Part shown: positions 1 through 7,172 of the stretch, in pieces
Layout: the number at the start of each line of letters is the position of its first letter
How positions within the stretch are numbered: position 1 is the stretch's first letter
Origin: Jiangellaceae bacterium
GTDB lineage: Bacteria; Actinomycetota; Actinomycetes; Jiangellales; Jiangellaceae
Direction of reading: 5' to 3'
DNA: 14,229 nt
Assembly (NCBI GenBank): GCA_030146385.1
Contig: JASLBX010000142.1
Span: forward strand, 1 to 14,229
Notes under the pieces: generated by a model
The model's database searches: none
What the model was told of the DNA's origin: nothing
The model's input: only the letters and a program-made list of their open reading frames with translations
Translations under genes and position numbers: made by a program

Positions 1-143
1 GGCAGGCCGGGAACCGCGCCCGCCATCCCACCGCCGCCGACGAGGAGCGCGGCCACCAGAACTGCCAGTGCCACGAACGCGGCAGCGGTGCCCCACCGCC
101 ACGTGGCAGGAGCTTCGGCGGGTGGTCGCGTAGCAGTCGTCAT
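1..143 (-). CDS. CopD-like copper resistance/transport membrane protein, N-terminal fragment
   Basis: Only the first 47 codons are in the window; the gene continues past the left edge. The ATG at 143-141 overlaps the TGA of the upstream copC-like gene (142-140) as ATGA, which points to translational coupling. The fragment has a Pro/Ala-rich cytoplasmic head with TWRW near residue 15, then a hydrophobic helix at about residues 20-36 and a Gly-rich turn ending AVPGL. CopD proteins are multi-pass inner-membrane proteins paired with CopC for copper handling, and CopC-CopD is the standard actinobacterial gene order. The identification rests mainly on that order, because the conserved His-bearing helices lie outside the window. 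A YcnJ-like CopC/CopD variant is also possible. The family call is inferred; the start and overlap are seen directly. Confidence 0.72.
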   Translation of the reverse strand, partial: MTTATRPPAEAPATWRWGTAAAFVALAVLVAALLVGGGGMAGAVPGL

Positions 144-784
144 TGCGGACCAGTGTCGGATTCTGGCTCGGCCGCGCTACCACCGGGTCGGCGCAGCAGC
201 GCAAAGACGAGTGCCGCAGCCGCGGCAATGGCAGCCGCTGCTCCGAGCCAGCGCGCTGGCGACGAGCCGGACTGCCCGGTGCCGGCCACTGGCGTCTCGG
301 TATCCGCCGGCTGCTCGGCCCGCTCCGGAGAGTCAGTCTCCTCCGGCGGCTGGGTCCGCGTCGGCGGGGCGGTCGGCCGTGACTGCGTCTGCTCGGGTGG
401 AGCGGTCGGATCTGCGCCGCTCCCGTCCGCCGCAGCCACGGTGAAGGCGAGCGTGCCCGTCACCGGATGGCCGTCGGACGAACCGACCCGGTAGCTGATC
501 CGGTACTCGCCCCCAGGCAGGGCAGCAACGGCCTGCGTGACGGTACTACCGGCGACGACCGGCTCGCCGGATTCGTGGTGACCCTCGTCCGCGTCCAGCA
601 CTGCGACCTGCGCGAAGTCCTGCTGCACAGGCTCGCTGAACTCAAGAACCACCTCCGCGGGCGTCTCGTCGAGGGATGCGCCGTCCTCGGGGTCGCTGCC
701 GACGAGCCTGGCGTGCGCCGCCGCCGGCACCGCGCTGAACACGACTGCAACGGCAACGGTGAGAAGGACCAATGTCCTACGCAC
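140..784 (-). CDS. copC: CopC-like copper-binding protein with C-terminal membrane anchor
   Basis: This is a 214-residue exported protein of the CopC family, which binds Cu(II) outside the cytoplasmic membrane. I chose the GTG at 784 because AAGGAG lies four bases upstream and because it places a signal peptide at the N terminus: RR, a Leu/Val-rich core, then AVPAAA. Cleavage after residue 23 would leave His24 as the mature N terminus, as the CopC Cu(II) site requires. The other expected ligands are Asp104 and His106 in the SSDGHPVTG motif. The beta-sandwich spans about residues 24-117. A Pro/Thr/Glu/Gln-rich linker (120-175) follows, then one hydrophobic helix (178-198) and a short charged tail, so the protein is probably membrane-tethered. 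An in-frame extension to 907 is possible but would bury the signal peptide. The 3' end overlaps the CopD-like gene by four bases. Confidence 0.9.
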   Translation of the reverse strand: MRRTLVLLTVAVAVVFSAVPAAAHARLVGSDPEDGASLDETPAEVVLEFSEPVQQDFAQVAVLDADEGHHESGEPVVAGSTVTQAVAALPGGEYRISYRVGSSDGHPVTGTLAFTVAAADGSGADPTAPPEQTQSRPTAPPTRTQPPEETDSPERAEQPADTETPVAGTGQSGSSPARWLGAAAAIAAAAALVFALLRRPGGSAAEPESDTGPQ

Positions 785-981
785 AAATCTCCTTCCGCCC
801 ACGCAAGTACCGAGTCCGCGCGCACGCCACCAGTTCCCCTCAGAGTAGGTCCGCTTCGCGGAAGTGGCGCAGCCGCCCGGTCGGGCAGAGGTGCAGGTAC
901 GAAACACGTCGCGTTGGCCCCTGCCCGCGATATTCGACGGCCACGGTACCTCGGGGCCTGTGGCCGGGTGACGTCGCGAGT
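785..981. other. Gap between the TetR gene and copC
   Basis: This 197-base gap probably holds the copC promoter and leader on the minus strand, but I cannot pick a convincing -35/-10 pair. There is a short perfect hairpin at 850-862 (TCCGC, loop TTC, GCGGA). It has no T-tract and only a five-base-pair stem, so I do not call it a terminator. I see no CsoR-type copper operator. Confidence 0.4.
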
Positions 982-1560
982 TCAGGACGGCGGACGCAAC
1001 GCATCGGTGGTGACCGAGACCAGCCGGCGGACGGCAGCCTCGGACGGCAGATCGGCCGCAGCAGTAAGCGAATGGACGCAGTACGTCGCCAGCTCTCGGG
1101 CGTTGACGTCATCACGGATCTGGCCGGCAGACGCAGCATCACTCAACAGCCCTGCGATCAGGTCGAAGAGCTGCTGCTGGGCGCGGGCCACATGCTCGTC
1201 ACGGTGAAGCAGCGCCGAAAGCTCCGGGGTGCCGTGTCGTCCTCGGTGGTGGCAGATGGACGCGTACCCCTCCAGCACGATCCGGAGCCGGGTCTCGGGA
1301 TCGTCTGCTTCGTCGCCAAGCCGAGCAAGCTGCGTGAGATGGGCGGAGACATGCCTCTCGTGCTGGGCGAGCAGGATTGCTTCCACGTCCGGGAAGTACT
1401 TGTAGAGGGTTGCACGCCCGATGCCGACCCGCTCCGCCACCTGCGACATCGTCACCGACAGCAGCCCGTGTTCCACAGCCAGCTCCCAGGTGGCGTCCAG
1501 GATCGCCTCACGGACTTCTCGCCGGTGCGTCTCAATTGTGTCGGTCCACAGCCGTGGCAC
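982..1560 (-). CDS. TetR-family transcriptional regulator
   Basis: This is a 192-residue TetR-type repressor. The N-terminal DNA-binding domain occupies about residues 10-60. Its helix-turn-helix lies at 37-56 (TMSQVAERVGIGRATLYKYF), followed by the usual PDVEAILLA segment. Residues 70-190 are the helical ligand-binding and dimerisation region, which does not reveal the ligand. I chose the GTG at 1560 because members of this subfamily typically begin with PRLW followed by TIE and HRR, and because TAGACT (1573-1568) lies seven bases upstream, fitting a leaderless transcript. An ATG at 1584 would add eight residues and has no ribosome binding site. The gene is divergent from the small membrane protein at 1637, with an inverted repeat between them. 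Autoregulation and control of the plus-strand genes are therefore likely, though inferred. Confidence 0.9.
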   Translation of the reverse strand: MPRLWTDTIETHRREVREAILDATWELAVEHGLLSVTMSQVAERVGIGRATLYKYFPDVEAILLAQHERHVSAHLTQLARLGDEADDPETRLRIVLEGYASICHHRGRHGTPELSALLHRDEHVARAQQQLFDLIAGLLSDAASAGQIRDDVNARELATYCVHSLTAAADLPSEAAVRRLVSVTTDALRPPS

Positions 1561-1567
1561 GGCTCTT

Positions 1568-1573
1568 AGTCTA
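1568..1573 (-). promoter_or_regulatory. Candidate -10 box of the TetR gene
   Basis: On the minus strand this reads TAGACT, which fits TAnnnT. Seven bases separate it from the GTG at 1560, so transcription would start at or next to the start codon. No good -35 is visible at the usual distance. Confidence 0.4.
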
Positions 1574-1592
1574 CGCCACGCCATAGATTCAA

Positions 1593-1623
1593 CGATACGT
1601 CTTGACAGCGACACTATGTATCG
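1593..1623. promoter_or_regulatory. Inverted repeat, candidate TetR operator
   Basis: CGATAC (1593-1598) and GTATCG (1618-1623) form perfect six-base arms 19 bases apart. Further partial matches towards the centre include TG and C at equivalent positions in the two 14-base half-sites. The repeat sits in the divergent intergenic region between the TetR gene and the plus-strand genes, the usual place for an autoregulatory TetR operator. The arms are widely spaced for one TetR dimer, so two dimers are possible. Binding is inferred. Confidence 0.45.
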
Positions 1624-1636
1624 AAAAACTTCGGAC

Positions 1637-1867
1637 ATGCAGAACGACGAACCACCTGCCGACACTGGCTCCACACCCGAGCGCCGCGAGGGCACGCCGA
1701 CCTGGGTCAAGGTGGCAGGCGCGATTGCAGTCGCCGTCATCGTGGGGCTCATAGTTCTTCTCGTCGTCGGCGACAACCACGGGCCGGGACGGCACGCGCC
1801 CAGCGGCGACTCCACCGAAGAGGTAGATCCGACCGATCACCGGCCGCCGTCGGACGCACATCGATGA
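1637..1867 (+). CDS. Small single-pass membrane protein
   Basis: This is a 76-residue protein with an acidic, polar N-terminal segment, the motif TPTWVKVAG, one hydrophobic helix at about residues 25-45, and an outer tail that begins DNHGPGRH and then becomes Pro/Asp/His-rich. Short proteins of this architecture are common in actinobacteria beside the membrane protein encoded next. I know no function for them. The His residues in the tail (48, 53, 68, 75) might bind metal, which is speculation. The ATG at 1637 is preferred; an in-frame ATG at 1616 would lie inside the inverted repeat. Neither has a clear ribosome binding site, so the transcript may have a very short leader. The gene ends in an ATGA overlap with the next one, showing translational coupling. 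Confidence 0.75.
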   Translation: MQNDEPPADTGSTPERREGTPTWVKVAGAIAVAVIVGLIVLLVVGDNHGPGRHAPSGDSTEEVDPTDHRPPSDAHR

Positions 1868-2367
1868 CCATGCCGGCCCGCCTGCGCAAGGCCGTCCTCA
1901 CCGTGCATGTGACAACGTCGGTCGGATGGCTGGGCGCGACGGCTGTCGTGTTTACCCTGGGCGTTGTCGGCTGGGCCAGCCCGGACGTTCAATTGGCCCG
2001 GTCCGCCCTACTCGTGCTCGAGCCGATCACGATGTACGTCGTGCTGCCGTTGGCGTTCGCCTCGTTGCTGATCGGAGTGGTGCAGGCGCTGGGCAGCCGG
2101 TGGGGGCTGTTTCGCCACTACTGGGTGATCTTCAAGCTCTTGATCAACATACTGGCACTGGCACTGCTGCTGATGTATCTCGGCACCGTCCGTCAGTTAG
2201 CGAGCGTCGCGGCTGATCCAGCCTCGTCCGCGACGGATCTCCGTGAACTGGCCGCCTCACCCACGCTGCACGCATCTCTCGCCCTGCTGGCGCTGCTGGC
2301 CGCCACGGTCTTGGCGATATATAAGCCGCGCGGCCTGACGAGGTTCGGTCGGGTCCGTCACTCTTGA
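1864..2367 (+). CDS. Four-helix membrane protein (DUF2269-like)
   Basis: This is a 167-residue integral membrane protein with four predicted helices, at about residues 10-35, 53-76, 88-109 and 135-153. Recognisable family features are HVTTSVGWLG in helix 1, WGLFRHYWVIFKLL entering helix 3, and IYKPRGLTRFGR at the cytoplasmic C terminus. This pattern resembles uncharacterised actinobacterial membrane proteins; I place it near DUF2269 but am not certain of the family number. His15, His85 and His136 are at or near helix ends. The start at 1864 overlaps the stop of the preceding gene as ATGA. Codon 112 is TTA (2197-2199), a rare codon in high-GC actinomycetes. The next gene starts three bases after this stop. 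The function is unknown. Confidence 0.8.
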   Translation: MTMPARLRKAVLTVHVTTSVGWLGATAVVFTLGVVGWASPDVQLARSALLVLEPITMYVVLPLAFASLLIGVVQALGSRWGLFRHYWVIFKLLINILALALLLMYLGTVRQLASVAADPASSATDLRELAASPTLHASLALLALLAATVLAIYKPRGLTRFGRVRHS

Positions 2368-2370
2368 TGA

Positions 2371-2976
2371 ATGGAGAACAAAACAGGTGAGCTCATCGTC
2401 GTCCGGCATGGCGAGACGGAGTGGAGCCGCGACGGACGGCACACAGGCCGGACCGATGTACAACTGACGCCGGTCGGTGAGGATCAAGCGCGGGCGCTTG
2501 TCCCATGGTTCTCACGCCACACGTTGGCGCACGCGCTGGTCAGTCCGGCCGTCCGGGCGCGGCGTACAGCAGAACTTGCCGAGCTGGACGGGTTTCAGAC
2601 CGAAGCCGACTTGTGGGAGTGGGACTACGGCGGATATGAAGGCCGCACCAGCGCAGATATCCGCGAGGAGCGGCCCGGCTGGTACCTGTGGAGTGATGGC
2701 GTGATTCCCGGGGATTCCGAGCACCCCGGCGAACCGATCGAGCAGGTGGGAAGCCGCGTCGACGCAGTGCTCGACCGGGTCCGAAGCCTGTTGGACGACG
2801 GCGACGTCGCAGTTGTCGCACATGGCCACCTGTTGCGGATCCTCACAGCGCGCTGGCTCGGGCTCGAACCGGCCGCTGGCCGCCTCTTCAAGCTGGAGAC
2901 GGGGACGGTGTCGCGGCTTGGCACGGAACACGAGCGGCCGGTAATCGACGCCTGGAACGTCCCGGTCACGGCCTGA
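2371..2976 (+). CDS. Histidine phosphatase family protein (phosphoglycerate mutase-like)
   Basis: This is a 201-residue single-domain member of the histidine phosphatase superfamily, probably a cytoplasmic phosphomonoesterase. The catalytic RHGE motif is at residues 12-15, with His13 the expected phosphohistidine. Arg62/Arg64 in SPAVRARRTA supply phosphate contacts. Glu83 lies in LWEWDYGGYEG, the usual position of the proton donor. The second catalytic His is His151 in VVAHGHLLRI. All the key residues are present, so the enzyme should be active. The substrate cannot be read from sequence: family members act on sugar phosphates, nucleotides or phosphoproteins. The ATG at 2371 follows the previous stop by three bases, so the gene belongs to the same transcription unit. 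Its relation to the oxidoreductase downstream is unclear. Confidence 0.93.
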   Translation: MENKTGELIVVRHGETEWSRDGRHTGRTDVQLTPVGEDQARALVPWFSRHTLAHALVSPAVRARRTAELAELDGFQTEADLWEWDYGGYEGRTSADIREERPGWYLWSDGVIPGDSEHPGEPIEQVGSRVDAVLDRVRSLLDDGDVAVVAHGHLLRILTARWLGLEPAAGRLFKLETGTVSRLGTEHERPVIDAWNVPVTA

Positions 2977-2999
2977 ACGAAGCCTGAGCGATCCGTGCG

Positions 3000-3013
3000 C
3001 GGGTAGTAACCCG
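3000..3013 (+). promoter_or_regulatory. Short hairpin just before the SagB-like start
   Basis: CGGGT (3000-3004), loop AGTA and ACCCG (3009-3013) form a five-base-pair hairpin ending three bases before the GTG at 3017. No Shine-Dalgarno sequence is visible. The hairpin could limit translation; alternatively TAGTAA within it (3004-3009) could act as a weak -10 for a leaderless message. Both readings are inferences. Confidence 0.25.
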
Positions 3014-3016
3014 AGC

Positions 3017-4627
3017 GTGGCGACGAGCGCACGAAGGAACGACGGCGAAACAGCGCGGAGACTCCACGAGCAGACCGCCCTGAGCTTGGAATCCCGGACG
3101 AGGACTCCCGACCTCATCTCGTTTCGTCCCATGGATCCGAGCAACCGTCCCGAGCCATTCAAGCGCTATCCGGGCATAGACCCGACGCCGCTGCCCACCG
3201 ACCTGCGGCTGGACGGCGCCGCAGCCCTCAACGTGCTGGCTGGACGCGCACAGGGCGACGAGGGCGGCGAGCATCCGATCGACCTTCAGTTCCTGGCCCG
3301 CCTGCTGTTCCTCGCCGCCGGGGTCACGCGGATATCCCGGCACGGCTCGCGGCCGACGTACTTCCGGGCCGCCCCGTCCGCCGGCAACTTGCATCCGCTG
3401 GAGACCTACCTGGTCACTGGTGGCCTGCCCGGGCTTGAGACCGGTGTGAACCACTTCGCGCCGGACATCTTCGGGCTTGAACAGCTCCGGACGGGGGATC
3501 ATCGCGGCGTAGTGGCCGACGCGGCCGCCGAACCGAACCTAAGGCAGTGCTCGGCGCTCCTCGTGCTCAGCGCCATTCCCTGGCGTACCGCGTGGAAGTA
3601 CGGCGAACGCGGGTGGCGGCACGTCTACTGGGATGCCGGCACCATGCTGGCGAACCTGCTCGCTGTCGCGGAATCCGCTGCGGTTCGTGCACGGCTCCTC
3701 TTTGGATTCCGGGATGCCGACCTGTGCCGCCTGATCGGCGTGGACGGACGTACGGAATTTCCGATCGTTGTTGTCGCGCTCGAAGCCGCAGTACCTGGTG
3801 GACGGGACGGTCCCCAGGCGGCGGAGAGACGCCCAGCCAAACTCACGGAACTGAGCCCGGAAACCACAGAACTGTCGCGAGCACCCGTCGAGCTTCCACT
3901 GATCACGGCCGCCCAACAGGCAGGTCGGCTGGAGACGGCCGACCAGGTCGCCGCATGGCGAGACGCGGCTCAAACCGGCCTGCAGCACCGCACCGGGAAG
4001 GAATCGACAGCGGTGCCACCCGAGGTCCCGGCGACCGGACCGCTCGATTCAGTGATTCTGGCTCGCGGATCTACCCGTGTCATGCGCCACGGCATCCCTC
4101 CCCCGGAGGCGCTGTCCTGGGCACTTGGCGCTGCCAACCGGCCCGTCCCGGCTGACGTCCTGCCACTCGGTCGCCCGCTGCTGTCCCATGAGCTGTCGGT
4201 TCACGCCCTCGCCGGCCTTGAGCCTGGCCGGTACCGGTGGGACGACGGTCAGCTCTCCCTGCGAAGGGCGACGTCCGAGGCCGAGGCCCGGGCTGTCGCC
4301 GCGCACCTGTGTCTCGACCAGGCGTTGGGCGGGGACTCCGCGTACACGTTGTTCACCTGCGCGGATCTCGACGAGATCCTGCGCCTCCTTGGCGACCGTG
4401 GCTATCGGGTGGCTCAGACCGCGGCGGGTGTCGCGGTGGGACGGGTGCAGTTGGCCGCGTTCGCGCTCGGCTACGGCGCGACCGGCCTCACGTTCTACGA
4501 CGACGAGGTGTCCGCCGCGTTCTCTACGACGGAAGCCTGCCTGATGGTGTGTTCCGTCGGTGAGCCCGCCTACACATCCGTCCCCGGTGGACGACCCGGA
4601 CAGCCGGCAGAGCTGGCTCTCATGTAG
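3017..4627 (+). CDS. SagB/ThcOx-type flavin-dependent dehydrogenase, tandem nitroreductase domains
   Basis: This is a 536-residue protein with two nitroreductase-like domains, at about residues 85-258 and 343-515, joined by a polar linker. The first has the SagB hallmark PSAGNLHPLE (120-129), then YGERGWRHVYWDAGTMLANLL (about 195-215) and a closing strand FPIVVVALE. The second has VILARGSTR, TLFTCADLDEILRLLGDRGY and the C-terminal GYGATGLTFYDDEV. SagB-type enzymes are FMN-dependent and oxidise azolines to azoles in RiPP pathways, but many tandem-domain members occur without RiPP genes and have unknown substrates. No YcaO cyclodehydratase or precursor peptide is recognisable here. I chose the GTG at 3017 because residues 12-60 (ARRLHEQT, then RPEPFKRYPG) match the usual family N terminus; an ATG at 3131 would remove part of it. 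The gene is 40 bases after the phosphatase and ends in a hairpin. Confidence 0.87.
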   Translation: MATSARRNDGETARRLHEQTALSLESRTRTPDLISFRPMDPSNRPEPFKRYPGIDPTPLPTDLRLDGAAALNVLAGRAQGDEGGEHPIDLQFLARLLFLAAGVTRISRHGSRPTYFRAAPSAGNLHPLETYLVTGGLPGLETGVNHFAPDIFGLEQLRTGDHRGVVADAAAEPNLRQCSALLVLSAIPWRTAWKYGERGWRHVYWDAGTMLANLLAVAESAAVRARLLFGFRDADLCRLIGVDGRTEFPIVVVALEAAVPGGRDGPQAAERRPAKLTELSPETTELSRAPVELPLITAAQQAGRLETADQVAAWRDAAQTGLQHRTGKESTAVPPEVPATGPLDSVILARGSTRVMRHGIPPPEALSWALGAANRPVPADVLPLGRPLLSHELSVHALAGLEPGRYRWDDGQLSLRRATSEAEARAVAAHLCLDQALGGDSAYTLFTCADLDEILRLLGDRGYRVAQTAAGVAVGRVQLAAFALGYGATGLTFYDDEVSAAFSTTEACLMVCSVGEPAYTSVPGGRPGQPAELALM

Positions 4628-4660
4628 CGGCCGCGACTTCGTGTACGAAGTCGTCGCTAC
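4624..4660. terminator. Bidirectional hairpin between convergent genes
   Basis: An inner perfect eight-base-pair stem (CGACTTCG at 4634-4641, loop TGTA, CGAAGTCG at 4646-4653) is flanked by a second six-base-pair stem (GTAGCG at 4624-4629 and CGCTAC at 4655-4660), with a small asymmetric internal loop. It lies between, and slightly overlaps, the stop codons of two convergent genes. There is no T-tract, as is common for actinomycete terminators. Termination for both strands is inferred from structure and position. Confidence 0.75.
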
Positions 4661-5745
4661 GACACTACGTGGCCGCCCACGATGATGCGCTTTGGCCTGT
4701 TCAACGCTCCTAGGTCGGCGCGTGAGTCAGTGTCGTACGCCACCACATCGGCCGGCGCGCCCTCCTCGAGAATCGGGAAGCCGAGAAAGGACCGCGCGGT
4801 CCACGACGCCGCGCCGACCGCAGCCTCCGGCGGCAGGCCGGCAGCCACAAGATGGCGTACCTCCCCGGCCACTCTCCCGTGCGGGAGCACGGCCGTGCCG
4901 TAGCTGTCGGTACCAGCCAGCACCGTCACCCCGGCTTCGTGCGCGGTGGCGACCAGCGGACTCAGTCCGGCATACGCCTCGTGGAACCACTGCCGGAGCC
5001 GGGCCGACCGGGAGGCGCGGACGACGTCCTGGAAGGTGGTCCAGACGGTGAAGGTGGGCACCAGCGCAGTTCCCTGAACGGCCATCCGCTCCAGCAGCCC
5101 GGGCTCCAGCCCGAGTCCATGCTCGATGCTGTCGACCCCGGCTTCCACCGCGGCGCGGGCGCCGTCAGCGGTCTGCGCATGAACCGCCACCCGGCCGCCT
5201 GTAGCGTGCACCCGTCGCGTCGCTTCGGTGAGCCGCTCGGCCGACACGGCCGGGCGGTGCAGCCCCGGCTCGTCGACCACCCAGTCCGCGTAGATCTTGC
5301 ACCACCCGCCGGACGCCAGAGCTTCCTCGACTGCCGCATCGACCAGTTCCACCTCCTCCACATGCCTGGCCCAGCCCTCGTAGAACATTCCCGGCACAGC
5401 CAGCCAACGGCCCGCCGACACGACCCGCGGCTGGCCTGGCTCCGCGCCGAACCACTCAGGCAACCGGTCAGCGGAGCCCGGCACGCGTATCAAGGCCACG
5501 CCCGAGGCGACATGCTCGCTCGCATGCCGACGCAACAACGCCTCATCGAGCGGGTCGCCCGGCCGCTCCGCACCGGGGTGAGTGTGTGCATCGACGAGGC
5601 CTGGCAACAGCCAGCCACCGTCAACGACCGTCGTCGCCCCGCGAACTGGCTCATGCGTGATCCGTCCGCCGACTATCCAGAACTCGACTTCTTCCTCCGA
5701 CGGCAACGCGACGCCCCGAACTCGCAAGGCATCAGAGCTGCTCAT
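4657..5745 (-). CDS. Metal-dependent amidohydrolase (imidazolonepropionase/prolidase-like)
   Basis: This is a 362-residue amidohydrolase-superfamily enzyme, expected to be a cytoplasmic metal-dependent hydrolase of amide, lactam or related bonds. The binuclear metal-site residues are all visible: His54 and His56 in LPGLVDAHTHP, the candidate carbamylated Lys150 in GWCKIYADWV, His189 in VAVHAQT, His209 in SIEHGLGL and Asp280 in VLAGTDSYG. The small N-terminal beta domain (1-50) and the C-terminal strand pair (PADVVAYD, then RIIVGGHVVS) are present, so the protein is complete. Start ATG 5745 lies four bases after the upstream stop, with GGTGATGAG just before it. It is the last gene of the minus-strand run and ends at the hairpin. 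The substrate is unknown; hydantoin-, lactone- or dipeptide-type substrates are possibilities from relatives only. Confidence 0.92.
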   Translation of the reverse strand: MSSSDALRVRGVALPSEEEVEFWIVGGRITHEPVRGATTVVDGGWLLPGLVDAHTHPGAERPGDPLDEALLRRHASEHVASGVALIRVPGSADRLPEWFGAEPGQPRVVSAGRWLAVPGMFYEGWARHVEEVELVDAAVEEALASGGWCKIYADWVVDEPGLHRPAVSAERLTEATRRVHATGGRVAVHAQTADGARAAVEAGVDSIEHGLGLEPGLLERMAVQGTALVPTFTVWTTFQDVVRASRSARLRQWFHEAYAGLSPLVATAHEAGVTVLAGTDSYGTAVLPHGRVAGEVRHLVAAGLPPEAAVGAASWTARSFLGFPILEEGAPADVVAYDTDSRADLGALNRPKRIIVGGHVVS

Positions 5746-5749
5746 CTCA

Positions 5750-7165
5750 TCACCACGCGCCCGACACCGACCGAGGTGCCACCTCGTGCAGGCCGACGTC
5801 GTACCGGTCACGATGCTCGGCCAAGAACTGTTCGAACACGGCTATGGGGACAGGCGCAGGGACGGGGTACCGGCTCGGGATCAGGCGCGCTATCTCATCG
5901 CTGTACTTGGCGAAGTGCGGAAAGTCCAGCGGATACTCGTCCAGATCCAGGCCGACCGGCAGGCCGCTGCGTCGAGCGCGGTCGAGCAGCCGCCGCCAGT
6001 CCTTGGCAGTTGGAAGTCCCGGCGTCTGCACGCCGTGCTGGAACAGCAAGAGGTAGATCGCGTCGAAGTCTTCAACGTCGTCGAGATAGCTCTCCAGCTT
6101 TTGCAACGACGGCTCGCTGTTGAACTTCATCCAGTCCGGGACGGCGCCCGTCCGCATCGTCCAGTGCGGCTCGGTGAGGATGAAGCTCGACACGATGAGC
6201 CGATTCGCTGGTATCCGGCGGCGATGCCGGTTCCACCACCCGAAGAAGTCGGCGATCAGAGGGCTGACGTCCGTTGGTTCGCCGAACGCCAGCCGTAGGA
6301 CGCGAAAGCCGTGCCTGTTGGCGAACTGCTCGATGTCGTCGAGCAGGGCCGGCTCGAATCCCCACTCGGCCTCGGGGCTGACCCCGTCGGGCTCAGGCTC
6401 ACGCCACTTCCGCACCGGTGAGTCATACCGCTCGAGGTACTCGGCGATGCGCTGACTGCCGTGGTGGTACTCGTCCTCCGTGACGCCGTTCGGAGCCCCA
6501 TGCTGGAAGACGTAGCGCTCGCCGACGCTTGTCGTCCGCCAGGACAGCTGGCAGTCCGCGACGATGATCGTCCCGCCGGGTTGGAGCCGGTCGAGGAGAA
6601 AGCGCTCGAAGTCAGCACCGAGAGCGCGGCGCTTGACCCGGAAGTACGTCAGCGCGCGGACCATGAGGCGGTCCTGGCTGGCGTCGTGCATGTGATGCAG
6701 TTGCATGTCGGGCAGCGCGTCCATCATCCGCCGGCCGTACTTGCGGGCATGTTCCATCGCTTCGACCGGATCGTCTGGGTGCACCCGTTGCCGAACGGGA
6801 ACCAGCAGTGTCTGCGGCAGCCATGGGATGCCCAGCGCGGCGTAAAGGTGGGTCAACGCGCCGTTGGACGAGCCGATCGCGACCGCCGGATATGGGCCGG
6901 CGGGGTACATCTCGCCGAGCCAGCGCCCGACCTTGTCGAACTTCAGCCGGTGTACTCGCCGCGGACTGACCGTCTCCAGCGCGCCACTCGCGATGAAGAT
7001 CTTCTCCCGGGCCTTGTCGGGCAGCCGGCCAACGCTTCTGGCGAACGGCTTGAGCACTCTTGGCTGCCCGAGTGCGTCGAACTCGTCGCCGCGCAGATAG
7101 TATGCACCGGCCAGCGCCATTCCGGCCGCGGAGTCGAAGTCGGCGATGAAGTTGGGCACAGACAC
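5750..7165 (-). CDS. Uncharacterised 471-residue protein
   Basis: I do not recognise this family with confidence. The protein is soluble, with no signal peptide or clear membrane helix. It opens NFIADFDSAAGMALAGAYYL. Residues 92-112 read YPAVAIGSSNGALTHLYAALG, a strand-turn-helix in which G98-S-S-N-G102 fits the GxSxG nucleophile elbow of serine hydrolases, with Ser100 as the candidate. Residues 195-208 (LQPGGTIIVADCQL) resemble a late strand of a Rossmann-like or methyltransferase fold. A Trp/Arg-rich segment follows at 306-346, and the C-terminal third (350-471) looks helical. Neither resemblance is strong enough to assign a reaction. I chose the GTG at 7165, seven bases after the hydrolase stop, with AGGA overlapping that stop; a GTG at 7159 is possible. 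Tight spacing on both sides places it functionally with the hydrolase and the amidohydrolase. Confidence 0.8.
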   Translation of the reverse strand: MSVPNFIADFDSAAGMALAGAYYLRGDEFDALGQPRVLKPFARSVGRLPDKAREKIFIASGALETVSPRRVHRLKFDKVGRWLGEMYPAGPYPAVAIGSSNGALTHLYAALGIPWLPQTLLVPVRQRVHPDDPVEAMEHARKYGRRMMDALPDMQLHHMHDASQDRLMVRALTYFRVKRRALGADFERFLLDRLQPGGTIIVADCQLSWRTTSVGERYVFQHGAPNGVTEDEYHHGSQRIAEYLERYDSPVRKWREPEPDGVSPEAEWGFEPALLDDIEQFANRHGFRVLRLAFGEPTDVSPLIADFFGWWNRHRRRIPANRLIVSSFILTEPHWTMRTGAVPDWMKFNSEPSLQKLESYLDDVEDFDAIYLLLFQHGVQTPGLPTAKDWRRLLDRARRSGLPVGLDLDEYPLDFPHFAKYSDEIARLIPSRYPVPAPVPIAVFEQFLAEHRDRYDVGLHEVAPRSVSGAW

Positions 7166-7172
7166 GCCGCGC

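Noticed and set aside
850..862. Hairpin between the TetR gene and copC as a terminator
   Set aside because: The stem is only five base pairs, the loop three bases, there is no T-tract, and it is over 100 bases past the TetR stop.
1602..1620. TTGACA (1602-1607) with TATGTA (1615-1620) as a plus-strand promoter
   Set aside because: The spacing is seven bases, far too short for a -35/-10 pair. TATGTA alone could still be a -10 for a short leader before 1637.
3017..4627. A complete thiazole/oxazole RiPP cluster around the SagB-like gene
   Set aside because: No YcaO, E1-like protein, protease or Cys/Ser/Thr-rich precursor could be found nearby on either strand.
4852..6123. Long plus-strand open frame antisense to the amidohydrolase and the 471-residue protein
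   Set aside because: It is rich in Arg, Pro and His with no recognisable motif, and the opposite strand has clear enzyme motifs. It is a shadow of high-GC coding on the other strand.
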